Position numbers and translations under genes: made by a program
Shown here: in pieces, positions 7,804 through 16,176 of the stretch
How the letters are laid out: every line of letters begins with the position of its first letter
How positions within the stretch are numbered: position 1 is the first letter of the stretch
Assembly (NCBI GenBank): GCA_934148845.1
Contig: CAKPDH010000003.1
Location: forward strand, 124,001 to 188,000
From: an uncultured Bacilli bacterium
GTDB lineage: Bacteria > Bacillota_I > Bacilli_A > RF39 > UBA660
Direction of reading: 5' to 3'
DNA length: 64,000 nt
Notes under the pieces: model-generated
Databases searched by the model: none
Seen by the model: only the letters and a program-made list of their open reading frames with translations
What the model was told of the DNA's origin: nothing

Positions 7804-9903
7804 ATGGAAGAAAAAATATTAGATATTTTATCTTTAAATGATAAAGCACTAGAAGCTTGTGAAATTGAAGAATATTTAGGATTAACTACAGTAGATGAAT
7901 TAAAGGAACTATTAAAAGTTTTAAATAAACTTGAAGAAGAATATAAGATATATAGAACAAAAAAAAATAAATACTTGTTGTTTAGTAACAGTAATTTAAA
8001 AAAGGGTAAATTACTTTCTACTAAAAAAGGCTATGCATTTGTTGATGTAAATGATGATAACGATATATTTATATCGCAAGATGATTTAAATGGAGCTATT
8101 AATAATGATGAAGTAATAGTAGAGATAAAATCTAAAAAAGGTTTGAGATTAGAAGGTAGAATAGTTAAAGTAATAAAGAGAGAGACTAAACAATTTGTTG
8201 GTAAAGTTTATTATAAAAATAATAAGTGTATGATAGACTTAGATGATAAGAAAGTAAATATAAATATATCAGTTGATCCTTCGCTTACGCTAGGTGCTGT
8301 AAGCGGACATAAAGTAATTGTTAGACTTTTAAAGAAGATAGATAATTTTAATTATAGTGGAGCTATTATAAAAATATTAGGTCATGTAGATGACCCAGGT
8401 GTTGATATATTAAGTATAGCTGCAAAATATGAAATAGAAGACGAGTTTGATGAATCAGTTAGGGAAGAATTAAAAAATATAAATGATCATGTTTTAGATA
8501 GTGAAATTAAAAATAGAGTAGATTTAAGAGATAAAGTAATATTTACTATAGATGGTGATGATACCAAGGATATAGATGATGCAATAAGTATAGAAAAACT
8601 TAATAATGGAAATTATAAACTAGGTGTACATATTGCTGATGTAAGTTACTATGTAAAAGAAAATAGTGCACTAGATAGTTGTGCATATAGAAGAGGAACT
8701 AGTGTTTATTTAGCTAATACAGTTATTCCAATGCTTCCACACGAGTTATCAAATGGAATTTGTTCATTAAATCCTGGTGTTCCTAGATTAGCTATTAGTT
8801 GTATTATGGAAATAGATAGTAATGGTGAAGTTATTGATTATGATATAGTTGAAAGTGTTATAAAATCAAATATTCAAATGACTTATAAAAAAGTTAATAG
8901 TATACTAGAGGATAATGTAATACCTGAAGGTTATGAAAATTATGTAGAAAGTTTAAGATTTATGAGTGAGCTTGCGGATATTCTTAGAGCTAATAAAGTA
9001 AGAAAAGGATATATTGATTTTGAAATTGATGAACCTAAAATTATAACAGATGAAAATGGTAAAGCTATTGATGTTGTATTAAGAGAACGTGGTACTGGTG
9101 AAAAATTGATTGAAGACTTTATGATAGCTGCTAATGAGGTTGTTGCAACTCATATATCGTATATGGATTATCCATTTATCTATCGTGTTCATGGAGAACC
9201 TAATGAAGAAAAGATAAATAGTTTTTTAAGTTTTATAAATATATTAGGATATAAAGTAAGTAAAATAAAAAAAATAACTCCTAAGTCAATGCAAAATCTC
9301 TTAAATGAATTAAAAGATGTAAAAGAATATCCTATATTATCATCATTATTATTACGTAGTATGCAAAAGGCAGTATATGATAAAAATAATATAGGACATT
9401 TTGGTCTTGCAAGTAAATGTTATACACATTTTACATCACCCATAAGAAGATATCCGGATTTAACGGTACATAGACTACTTAGAACGTATTTATTTAATAG
9501 AAATACAAATTTAGATACTATTAAATATTGGGATCAAAAATTAACTCCTCTTGCTTTACATACATCAGAAAGAGAAAGAGCTTCAGTTGAATGTGAAAGA
9601 GATGTTGACGATATGAAAATGGCTGAATATATGGAATCTCATATAGGTGAATCATTTAAAGGCATTGTATCTGGTGTGGTTAGTTTTGGTATGTTTATAG
9701 AACTTCCAAATAAAATAGAGGGATTAATTAGAATAGAGGATTTAAAAGATGATTATTACAGATATGATGAGTCTACTTTTTCACTTGTTGGAAATAAAAA
9801 TAAGAGAGGATATAGACTAGGAGATCCAGTAAATGTTATAGTAAAATCAGCTAGTAAGTTAAATCATACTATAGATTTCTTAATAGATAAAACTAATAAT
9901 TAA
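7804..9903 (+). CDS. rnr: Ribonuclease R, 3'-5' exoribonuclease
   Basis: 699 residues. Domain order: winged-helix N-terminus (1-65), cold-shock OB domains (about 66-190), RNB catalytic domain (about 230-570) and a C-terminal S1 domain (about 625-699, from ESFKGIVSGVVSFGMFIELP). The RNB metal-binding Asp cluster is intact in DGDDTKDIDDAIS (residues 248-260). RNase R degrades structured RNA and works with SmpB-tmRNA in ribosome rescue. smpB lies 1.5 kb downstream, as in many Firmicutes, but separated here by a CapA-like gene and a broken ORF. Confidence 0.96.
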   Translation: MEEKILDILSLNDKALEACEIEEYLGLTTVDELKELLKVLNKLEEEYKIYRTKKNKYLLFSNSNLKKGKLLSTKKGYAFVDVNDDNDIFISQDDLNGAINNDEVIVEIKSKKGLRLEGRIVKVIKRETKQFVGKVYYKNNKCMIDLDDKKVNINISVDPSLTLGAVSGHKVIVRLLKKIDNFNYSGAIIKILGHVDDPGVDILSIAAKYEIEDEFDESVREELKNINDHVLDSEIKNRVDLRDKVIFTIDGDDTKDIDDAISIEKLNNGNYKLGVHIADVSYYVKENSALDSCAYRRGTSVYLANTVIPMLPHELSNGICSLNPGVPRLAISCIMEIDSNGEVIDYDIVESVIKSNIQMTYKKVNSILEDNVIPEGYENYVESLRFMSELADILRANKVRKGYIDFEIDEPKIITDENGKAIDVVLRERGTGEKLIEDFMIAANEVVATHISYMDYPFIYRVHGEPNEEKINSFLSFINILGYKVSKIKKITPKSMQNLLNELKDVKEYPILSSLLLRSMQKAVYDKNNIGHFGLASKCYTHFTSPIRRYPDLTVHRLLRTYLFNRNTNLDTIKYWDQKLTPLALHTSERERASVECERDVDDMKMAEYMESHIGESFKGIVSGVVSFGMFIELPNKIEGLIRIEDLKDDYYRYDESTFSLVGNKNKRGYRLGDPVNVIVKSASKLNHTIDFLIDKTNN

Positions 9904-9911
9904 ATTTAATG

Positions 9912-9945
9912 AAGTGAATACTAATGATTGTAATTCACTTTTTTC
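9912..9945 (+). terminator. Terminator after rnr
   Basis: AAGTGAAT (9912-9919) and ATTCACTT (9933-9940) pair, followed by a T run. Confidence 0.75.
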
Positions 9946-10012
9946 TTGTTTTCATATAATTAACTTTATAGACTTTTTATATATTATAGTTTATAATTAA
10001 TATGGTGAGACT

Positions 10013-11149
10013 ATGAAAAGACGAAAGATAAAAAAAAGAAGGCTCAAAAAAGGATTTAAATTAATTATATTTATAGTATTACTTTCTACTATAGGTATAT
10101 TTTTATACAATAATAATTTAAAAAGTAATAATAATAAAAATAAAAATGATAATTCTATAGAAGTAATAGATAAAAAAGATACTAATATAGAAAATAAAGA
10201 TAAAAAATTATCTTTAATAGCTGTTGGAGATGTACTTATTCACGAAAGTGTATATAAAGATGCATATGTTAATGGTAGATATGATTTTGGAAAAATGTTT
10301 AAACGTATAAAACCTATAATAAGTAAATATGATTTAAAGTTTTGTAATCAGGAGTCTACTATTGGTGGTACAGCTCTTGGTATAAGTGGATATCCTAGTT
10401 TTAATTCACCAGATGAAATAGGTGATGAAATGGTTAATTTAGGTTTTAATTTAGTAAGTCTTGCGAATAATCATGCATTTGATAAAGGAGAGAATGCAAT
10501 ATTATATTCAAATAGTTATTGGAAGACAAAGGATGTAATAACTTCAGGATCATACTCAAGTTCTGGTGAAGCAAATGATATTAAAGTATATGAAAAAAAA
10601 GGAATAAAGTATGCATTTTTATCATATACGACTAGTTCTAATAGAAAAGTTACAAAAGATTATTTAGTAAATATGTATAGTGCCGAAAAAGCACGTATGG
10701 ATATAGAAAAAGTAAAAGATAAAGTTGATTTAATAATTGTGTCTATGCACTGGGGAATAGAGTATTCACATGATGTATCTGAAAGTCAAAAACAGATAGC
10801 TGAGTATTTGTCAAGTTTAGGAGTAAATCTAATTATAGGTCATCATCCTCACGTAGTACAGCCAGTTACATATGTAGGAAATACATTAGTAATATATTCA
10901 TTAGGTAATTTTATTTCAAATCAATTATCTATAAATTTAGATAGAGGAATTGGACTTATGGTTGGTGTAGATATAATTGTAAATGAAGATGGTGTTAGTT
11001 TTAAAAACTTATATAAAGAATTAATTTTAGCTTATGCTTTAAATAGTACTAATTTTGAAGTAATACCATTTTCACAACTTAATAATAATCTGTTAAATAA
11101 TTATGAAAGTGTTAATGAAAAATATATGAAGTATGTAAATGGTGAATAA
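10013..11149 (+). CDS. CapA-family metallophosphoesterase-fold membrane protein
   Basis: 378 residues. Very basic N-terminus (KRRKIKKRRLKKG), one TM helix (about 17-35), a Lys/Asn linker and an extracellular CapA domain. Seen motifs: AVGDVLIHESVY, CNQESTIGG, SLANNHAFDKG, SMHWGIEYSH and IGHHPHVVQP, which supply the His/Asp/Asn metal ligands of this calcineurin-like fold. CapA/PgsA proteins take part in polyglutamate capsule synthesis. No capB/capC neighbours are present, so a capsule role is unproven and another surface-polymer role is equally possible. RBS is TGGTGAGACT. Confidence 0.85.
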   Translation: MKRRKIKKRRLKKGFKLIIFIVLLSTIGIFLYNNNLKSNNNKNKNDNSIEVIDKKDTNIENKDKKLSLIAVGDVLIHESVYKDAYVNGRYDFGKMFKRIKPIISKYDLKFCNQESTIGGTALGISGYPSFNSPDEIGDEMVNLGFNLVSLANNHAFDKGENAILYSNSYWKTKDVITSGSYSSSGEANDIKVYEKKGIKYAFLSYTTSSNRKVTKDYLVNMYSAEKARMDIEKVKDKVDLIIVSMHWGIEYSHDVSESQKQIAEYLSSLGVNLIIGHHPHVVQPVTYVGNTLVIYSLGNFISNQLSINLDRGIGLMVGVDIIVNEDGVSFKNLYKELILAYALNSTNFEVIPFSQLNNNLLNNYESVNEKYMKYVNGE

Positions 11150-11460
11150 ATGAAGTGTAAAATTATAATAATAGGTGTATTAGCTTGTATAGTAACCCTT
11201 TTAATATTTTATTTACACTCATTTAATAAGAAAAACAATAAAAAAATAGATATATCAAACCTGTTTGACGATAGTAAATCAAGAATAGTTAGTGTAATAT
11301 CAAAGGAAAATATACTTTAATTTATACATATTCAACTAAAAGATATACTAATTTTAAAGTTATGTATTTTGATAAATTAACAAGTGATATTTTAAAAAAT
11401 TATGATAAAATAAATAATGAATATTTAAATATTGTTACAAGTGAGGTTAATTATGATTGA
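11150..11460 (+). pseudogene. Frameshifted small single-TM protein gene upstream of smpB
   Basis: The first frame begins at ATG 11150, directly after the stop of the CapA-like gene, and encodes 56 residues with one TM (about 4-22) before TAA at 11318-11320. From about 11294 another frame continues with equally coding-like sequence (NIKGKYTLIYTYSTKRYTN onward) to TGA at 11458-11460, overlapping the smpB start. Joined, they give a protein of about 100 residues. Either a one-base indel has broken the gene or the sequence has an error; no slippery-site signal for programmed frameshifting is evident. The product family is not recognised. Confidence 0.6.
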
Positions 11461-11896
11461 GATAAAAAATAAAAAAGCATATTATGATTATTTTATAGAA
11501 GAAGAAATAGAATGTGGTATCGTATTAAAAGGTACTGAGATTAAATCTATAAGAGATGGATTATCTAATATTAAAGATTGTTATGCTATTATAAAAAATG
11601 GCGAAGTATTTTTACTTAATATGTATGTTTCTAAGTATAAAGATGGTGGTGTATTTAACCATGATGAAAGAAGAACTAGAAAATTATTACTTAATAAAAA
11701 AGAAATATATAAGTTAAGAGATAAGTTAAATATAAGTGGATATACATTAGTGCCACTTAAACTATATTTTAAGAATAACAAAGTTAAAGTATTGTTAGGA
11801 CTTGCTAAGGGTAAAAAAAACTATGATAAAAGAAATTCTATAAAAGAAAGAGATATAAAAAAAGAAATGAGTAAATATGAGAAGAAAAGTTTATAG
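11453..11896 (+). CDS. smpB: SsrA-binding protein SmpB
   Basis: 147 residues. ATG 11453 is chosen because GAGGT lies five bases upstream and the protein then begins at the conserved beta-barrel. Family signatures: GIVLKGTEIKSIRDG, EVFLLNMYVSKYKDGG and the C-terminal LGLAKGKKNYDKR, the segment that enters the decoding centre. SmpB delivers tmRNA to stalled ribosomes. The ssrA gene itself is not in the window. A terminator hairpin overlaps the stop codon. Confidence 0.96.
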   Translation: MIEIKNKKAYYDYFIEEEIECGIVLKGTEIKSIRDGLSNIKDCYAIIKNGEVFLLNMYVSKYKDGGVFNHDERRTRKLLLNKKEIYKLRDKLNISGYTLVPLKLYFKNNKVKVLLGLAKGKKNYDKRNSIKERDIKKEMSKYEKKSL

Positions 11897-11914
11897 TTTC
11901 TTTTCTTTTTTTAC
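11884..11914 (+). terminator. Terminator after smpB
   Basis: AAGAAAAG and CTTTTCTT pair across the smpB stop codon; a T run follows. Confidence 0.75.
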
Positions 11915-11940
11915 CATGATATAATTATATAGGTGATATA

Positions 11941-12801
11941 ATGGATTTAATAATAGGTTCACATGTTTCGTTTACAAAAGATAGTCAATTACTTGGATCG
12001 GTATTAGAAGCATTAAAATATAATTCTAACACATTTATGTTTTACACAGGTGCTCCTCAAAATACAAAAAGAGCTTTAATTGACGAAAATAAAACAAAAG
12101 AAGCAATTAAGCTTATGAAAGAAAATAATATAGATATAAATAATGTTGTAGTTCACGCACCATATATCTTAAATCTTGCAAATTCTAAAAATTATGATTT
12201 TAATGTTTCATTTTTAAAAGAAGAAATAAAAAGAGTACAAAGTTTAGGTGTAAAGTATATAGTGCTTCATCCCGGAAGTCATGTAGGTCTTGGAGTAGAT
12301 TTAGGTATAAAAAATATTATATCTGCTTTAAATGATTCATTAAGTTCAAATGATAATGTTGTTATATGTCTTGAAACTATGGCTGGTAAAGGTACAGAAT
12401 TAGGTGCTTGTTTTGATGAATTAAAACGTATTATAGATGGTGTAGTACTAAAAGATAAAATAGGTGTATGTATGGATACTTGTCACTTAAACGACGCAGG
12501 ATATAACTTAAAAGATTTTAATCTAATATTAGATGAATTTTCAAATAAAATAGGACTAGATTATTTAAAGGTTATTCATATAAATGATTCTAAAAATACC
12601 ATTTCTTCACATAAAGATAGACATGAAAATATAGGATTTGGGTATATTGGATTTGATACATTGATTAATATTATATATAATGATAACTTAAAAAAAGTTC
12701 CTAAAATATTAGAAACTCCTTACGTAGATTTAAAGCCTCCATATAAAGAGGAAATAGAAATGATTAGAAAAAAAGAATTTAATAAAGATGTATTTAAGTA
12801 G
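11941..12801 (+). CDS. nfo: Endonuclease IV (AP endonuclease)
   Basis: 286 residues, normal for Nfo. It cleaves the backbone 5' of abasic sites in base-excision repair using three zinc ions. The TIM-barrel metal-binding motifs are visible in order: GSHVSF, VVHAPYILNLAN, VLHPGSHVG, CLETMAGKGTELG, CMDTCHLNDAGY, VIHINDSKN, HKDRHENIGFG and ILETPY. RBS is TAGGTGATATA. Its stop codon lies only three bases from the stop of the convergent gene on the minus strand. Confidence 0.96.
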   Translation: MDLIIGSHVSFTKDSQLLGSVLEALKYNSNTFMFYTGAPQNTKRALIDENKTKEAIKLMKENNIDINNVVVHAPYILNLANSKNYDFNVSFLKEEIKRVQSLGVKYIVLHPGSHVGLGVDLGIKNIISALNDSLSSNDNVVICLETMAGKGTELGACFDELKRIIDGVVLKDKIGVCMDTCHLNDAGYNLKDFNLILDEFSNKIGLDYLKVIHINDSKNTISSHKDRHENIGFGYIGFDTLINIIYNDNLKKVPKILETPYVDLKPPYKEEIEMIRKKEFNKDVFK

Positions 12802-12804
12802 ATA

Positions 12805-13065
12805 TTAAAATAAATAATTTTTATATCTATTTTTATAGTAATTAAATAAATCTTTTATTTTTTTAGAACTTTCTAAATTTATATTAGAATCAAGATTATC
12901 TAAATATTTATCTGAATTATTTATAATATCTTCCCAGTTATTTTTAACAAGATTAAATATATAATTTAACTCAGTCTCATTAAGATTAATTTTATTATCT
13001 AAAAGAAATTTACTTAGTTTATCTATTTTTAATAAATCTATATAATTCTGTATTAGATTTTTCAT
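12805..13065 (-). CDS. Small hypothetical protein, helical
   Basis: 86 residues, predicted almost wholly helical with many Asn, Lys and Leu; no TM or signal. I recognise no family. It is supported as a real gene by a good RBS (GGTGA, four bases before ATG on the minus strand) and by base use like its neighbours. It converges on nfo with only a 3-bp gap and no obvious terminator between them, so the transcripts may overlap. Confidence 0.6.
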   Translation of the reverse strand: MKNLIQNYIDLLKIDKLSKFLLDNKINLNETELNYIFNLVKNNWEDIINNSDKYLDNLDSNINLESSKKIKDLFNYYKNRYKNYLF

Positions 13066-13130
13066 ATATTCACCAATATAATATATGATTAAATAAATAA
13101 ATAATGAATAAAATAATAGTAGGTGATTTT

Positions 13131-13196
13131 ATGCATAAATATAAATTATACTTTTTTCAATTAAATAAAGTGAAATTTGAAAAGAAATATAAATAG
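13131..13196 (+). CDS. Possible 21-residue leader peptide or displaced N-terminus of the PBP gene
   Basis: ATG 13131 has the best RBS arrangement in the area (AGGTGATTTT-ATG, the same spacing used for yabP and the CofE-like gene) but its frame stops after 21 codons, overlapping the first codons of the PBP in another frame. Joining the frames near 13180 would give KFEK followed by RNINRYTYLKRR, a plausible PBP cytoplasmic N-terminus. So this is either a translationally coupled leader peptide or the true PBP start separated by a one-base indel in an A run. Confidence 0.35.
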   Translation: MHKYKLYFFQLNKVKFEKKYK

Positions 13197-15240
13197 ATAT
13201 ACGTATTTAAAAAGACGAATAAATATAGAAGAAATAATTGAAAAAAGGTATAAAATATTAATTGTATTAATTATATGTATGATGCTTACAATAAGTGTTA
13301 AATTATTTTCTATTCAAATATTAAATAATAAATATTATAATAAAAAATTAGAATCACTTACAGTTAAGACATTTTATAGTGATTCTTCTCCTAGGGGAAG
13401 AATATATGATAGAAATGGTGTAGTTATTGTTGATAATAAATCTAGAAAAGTTATATCATATAAGAAAGATTCAAGTATTACTACTGAGAGGGAAATAAGT
13501 TTAGCTTATCTTTTATCCACATATATTGATGTTGATTATAGTAAGTTAACTGATAATATGTTAAGAGAGTTCTGGGTATTAAATAATAAAAGTAAATCAT
13601 TAAAAAAAATAACAGATGATGAATGGAAGGCTTTAAAACTTAGAAAACTTACACAAAGTGATATCAATAAATTAAAAATAAAACGAGTAACAGATGAAGA
13701 ATTAAGTATGTATAATGATGAAGATAGAGAAGCCTGTTATATATATAATTTAATGAATAGAGGATATTATTATACAGAGAAAATAATAAAAAATGTTGAT
13801 GTTACTGATTTAGAGTATGCAAATGTAGCTGTAAATTTAGATAAGTTACCTGGTTTTAGTGTTAAACTTGATTGGGAAAGGTATTATCCATATGATAACG
13901 TATTTAGAAGTATACTAGGTACTGTATCTAATAGTACATCAGGAATTCCTTATAATATGAAAGATTATTATTTAAAAGAAGGTTATGCTTTAAACGACAG
14001 AGTTGGTTTAAGCTATATAGAGTATCAATATGAAAACTATCTTAAGGGTAAAAAAGCTAAATATAAGCTTAATGATGATGGAAGTTATACTGAAATAGAA
14101 AAGGGAAGTAGAGGTAATGATTTAGTACTTACTATAGATATTGAATTACAAAAAGAAGTAGAAAAAATATTAGAAGAAGAATTAATCAAAGCTAAATCTG
14201 AAAAATATACAGAATATTTTGATAAATCATACGTAATAATAAACGATCCAAACACAGGAGAAATACTAGCAATGGCTGGTAAACAAATAGTTAAAACGGA
14301 TTCTGGATATTCAATATTAGATTATACTCCTGGGGTATTTACATCATCAGTTACACCAGGTTCTGTTGTAAAAGGAGCATCACATATTGTTGGGTATAAT
14401 ACTGGTGCACTTAAAATAGGAGAAGTAAGAAAAGATGAATGCATGAAAATAGCATCAACACCTATTAAATGTTCATTTAAAACTTATGGTAATATAGATG
14501 ATTTACAAGCTTTACAATATTCTTCAAATATATATCAGTTTTATACTGCAATAAATGTAGGTGGTGGGGTGTATAAATATAATGCTCCTCTAGTAATAGA
14601 TGAAAGCGCATTTGATACATATAGAAATACATTTGCATCATTTGGACTTGGAGTAAAAACAGGTATAGATCTTCCAAATGAATCTTTAGGATATAAAGGT
14701 ACAAGTAGACTATCTGGATTGCTTTTAGATTTTTCAATAGGTCAATATGATACATATACTCCAATTCAAATAGCACAATACATGTCTACAATAGCAACCG
14801 GTAATAGACTTCAACCACATGTACTAAAAGCAGTATTTAGCAGTAAGAATGAAAAATTTAAAGATGTAGTGTATGAATTTGAACCACATATATTAAATAC
14901 ATTAGATACAGAAAAAAAATATTTAGATAGAGTAAAAATGGGACTTAAGCTTGTTATGTCATCAGGAACTGGAGCATCATATATAGATAAAAAATATAAT
15001 GCAGCAGGAAAAACAGGTACTGCACAGAGCTTTATTGATACAGATAAAGATAACAAAATAGATACAGCAACTACAACAGCAACATTCTCAGCTTATGCTC
15101 CTTATGATGATCCTAAAGTAGTTTTTACTGTAATATCACCTGATGTATCACTAGATAGTATATCTTATAATCAAATGTCAAAAGTTAATAATAGGATAAC
15201 CAAAAGAGTAAGTCAAAAATATTTCGATATTTATGGATAA
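13177..15240 (+). CDS. Class B penicillin-binding protein (transpeptidase)
   Basis: 687 residues if started at TTG 13177, which has only a weak RBS; see the alternative start at 13131. One TM anchor (about 27-45), a dimerisation/linker domain with SSPRGRIYDRNGVVIVDN near residue 68, then the transpeptidase domain. The three active-site motifs are intact: SVVK (Ser396, Lys399), SSN (449-451) and KTGT (612-615). These enzymes cross-link peptidoglycan with elongation (PBP2), division (FtsI) or sporulation (SpoVD) machinery; no PASTA domain is present. The sequence alone does not settle which; mrdA-like elongation is my preference. Confidence 0.9.
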   Translation: MKRNINRYTYLKRRINIEEIIEKRYKILIVLIICMMLTISVKLFSIQILNNKYYNKKLESLTVKTFYSDSSPRGRIYDRNGVVIVDNKSRKVISYKKDSSITTEREISLAYLLSTYIDVDYSKLTDNMLREFWVLNNKSKSLKKITDDEWKALKLRKLTQSDINKLKIKRVTDEELSMYNDEDREACYIYNLMNRGYYYTEKIIKNVDVTDLEYANVAVNLDKLPGFSVKLDWERYYPYDNVFRSILGTVSNSTSGIPYNMKDYYLKEGYALNDRVGLSYIEYQYENYLKGKKAKYKLNDDGSYTEIEKGSRGNDLVLTIDIELQKEVEKILEEELIKAKSEKYTEYFDKSYVIINDPNTGEILAMAGKQIVKTDSGYSILDYTPGVFTSSVTPGSVVKGASHIVGYNTGALKIGEVRKDECMKIASTPIKCSFKTYGNIDDLQALQYSSNIYQFYTAINVGGGVYKYNAPLVIDESAFDTYRNTFASFGLGVKTGIDLPNESLGYKGTSRLSGLLLDFSIGQYDTYTPIQIAQYMSTIATGNRLQPHVLKAVFSSKNEKFKDVVYEFEPHILNTLDTEKKYLDRVKMGLKLVMSSGTGASYIDKKYNAAGKTGTAQSFIDTDKDNKIDTATTTATFSAYAPYDDPKVVFTVISPDVSLDSISYNQMSKVNNRITKRVSQKYFDIYG

Positions 15241-15320
15241 TAAATACATATTAATTGTGTAAATATTCAAATAAATGTTAAATTAAATAATATAATATAA
15301 AAAAAGTTAATTAAAATGCT

Positions 15321-15348
15321 TTGAAATTTATAGATAATTTGTTATAAT
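15321..15348 (+). promoter_or_regulatory. SigA-type promoter for rpmG-efp
   Basis: TTGAAA (15321-15326), a 16-base spacer and TATAAT (15343-15348), about 30 bases before the rpmG start. Confidence 0.65.
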
Positions 15349-15379
15349 ATATTGGAATGTTGAAAAAGGAGGAAATATT

Positions 15380-15547
15380 ATGGCAAAAAAAGGAGAAGCT
15401 AGACAAAGAATAACTTTAAAATGTGCTTCATGCGCTAATGAAAGCTATCGTACAGAAAAAAACAAAAAAAATACAACTGAACGTTTAGAATTAAATAAAT
15501 TCTGTCCAAAATGTAGAAAAAGTACTCTTCATAAAGAAACAAAATAA
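15380..15547 (+). CDS. rpmG: 50S ribosomal protein L33
   Basis: 55 residues, preceded by a strong RBS (AAAGGAGGAAAT). The ribbon fold carries two Cys pairs, CASC and CPKC, so this is the zinc-binding (C+) form of L33. RITLKCASC and [15 protein letters not shown] are typical L33 segments. The gene is too short for many ORF callers but is unambiguous. It is followed by efp after 19 bases with a second strong RBS; the two probably share the promoter at 15321. Confidence 0.95.
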   Translation: MAKKGEARQRITLKCASCANESYRTEKNKKNTTERLELNKFCPKCRKSTLHKETK

Positions 15548-15566
15548 TATATAAAGGAGGAAAATA

Positions 15567-16124
15567 ATGTTTAATGTAAACGATATAAAAAATGGAATGA
15601 CAATCCTTTTTGAGGATAATATTTATACTGTTTTAGAGTTTTCTCATGTTAAACCAGGAAAAGGTGCAGCCTTTGTTCAAATGAAATTAAAAAATTTGCG
15701 TACTGGTTCTATAGTAGAAAAAAGATTCAACTCTGGTGTAAAACTTGAAAAAGCAATGGTTCAAAAAGTTGGAATGCAATTTTTATATGCTAATGGTGAT
15801 TCTTATAATTTTATGAATATGGAAACATATGAACAAATTGAATTAACTAAAGACCAACTTGGTGATAATGTAAACTATTTAAAAGAAGGATTAGACGTTT
15901 TAATTTCATTTTATGAAGGTGAATTATTAGGTATAATTTTACCAGCACAAGTAGATCTTAAAGTTATAAAGACTGAACCTGCTGTAAAAGGTAATACAAC
16001 TAATAATGCTACTAAAGATGCTACTTTAGAAACTGGATTAGTAATTAGAGTACCATTATTTATTGAACAAGATGAAGTTGTATCTGTATATACTGCAGAT
16101 GGTAAATATGCTTCAAGAGCATAA
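15567..16124 (+). CDS. efp: Elongation factor P
   Basis: 185 residues with three beta-barrel domains. The KOW-like domain I carries SHVKPGKGAAFVQMKLKNL, where the loop Lys after PG is the residue modified in many bacteria; domain III ends with the usual VVSVYTADGKYASRA. EF-P rescues ribosomes stalled at polyproline. RBS AAAGGAGGAAA is near-consensus. No recognisable modification enzyme is next to it. A terminator begins at the stop codon. Confidence 0.97.
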   Translation: MFNVNDIKNGMTILFEDNIYTVLEFSHVKPGKGAAFVQMKLKNLRTGSIVEKRFNSGVKLEKAMVQKVGMQFLYANGDSYNFMNMETYEQIELTKDQLGDNVNYLKEGLDVLISFYEGELLGIILPAQVDLKVIKTEPAVKGNTTNNATKDATLETGLVIRVPLFIEQDEVVSVYTADGKYASRA

Positions 16125-16151
16125 ACATAATTTAACGATTATGTTTTTTTT
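16123..16151 (+). terminator. Terminator after efp
   Basis: AAACATAAT and ATTATGTTT form a 9-bp stem around TTAACG, followed by T residues. Confidence 0.85.
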
Positions 16152-16176
16152 ATGCTATAATATACTTGGTGGTTTT

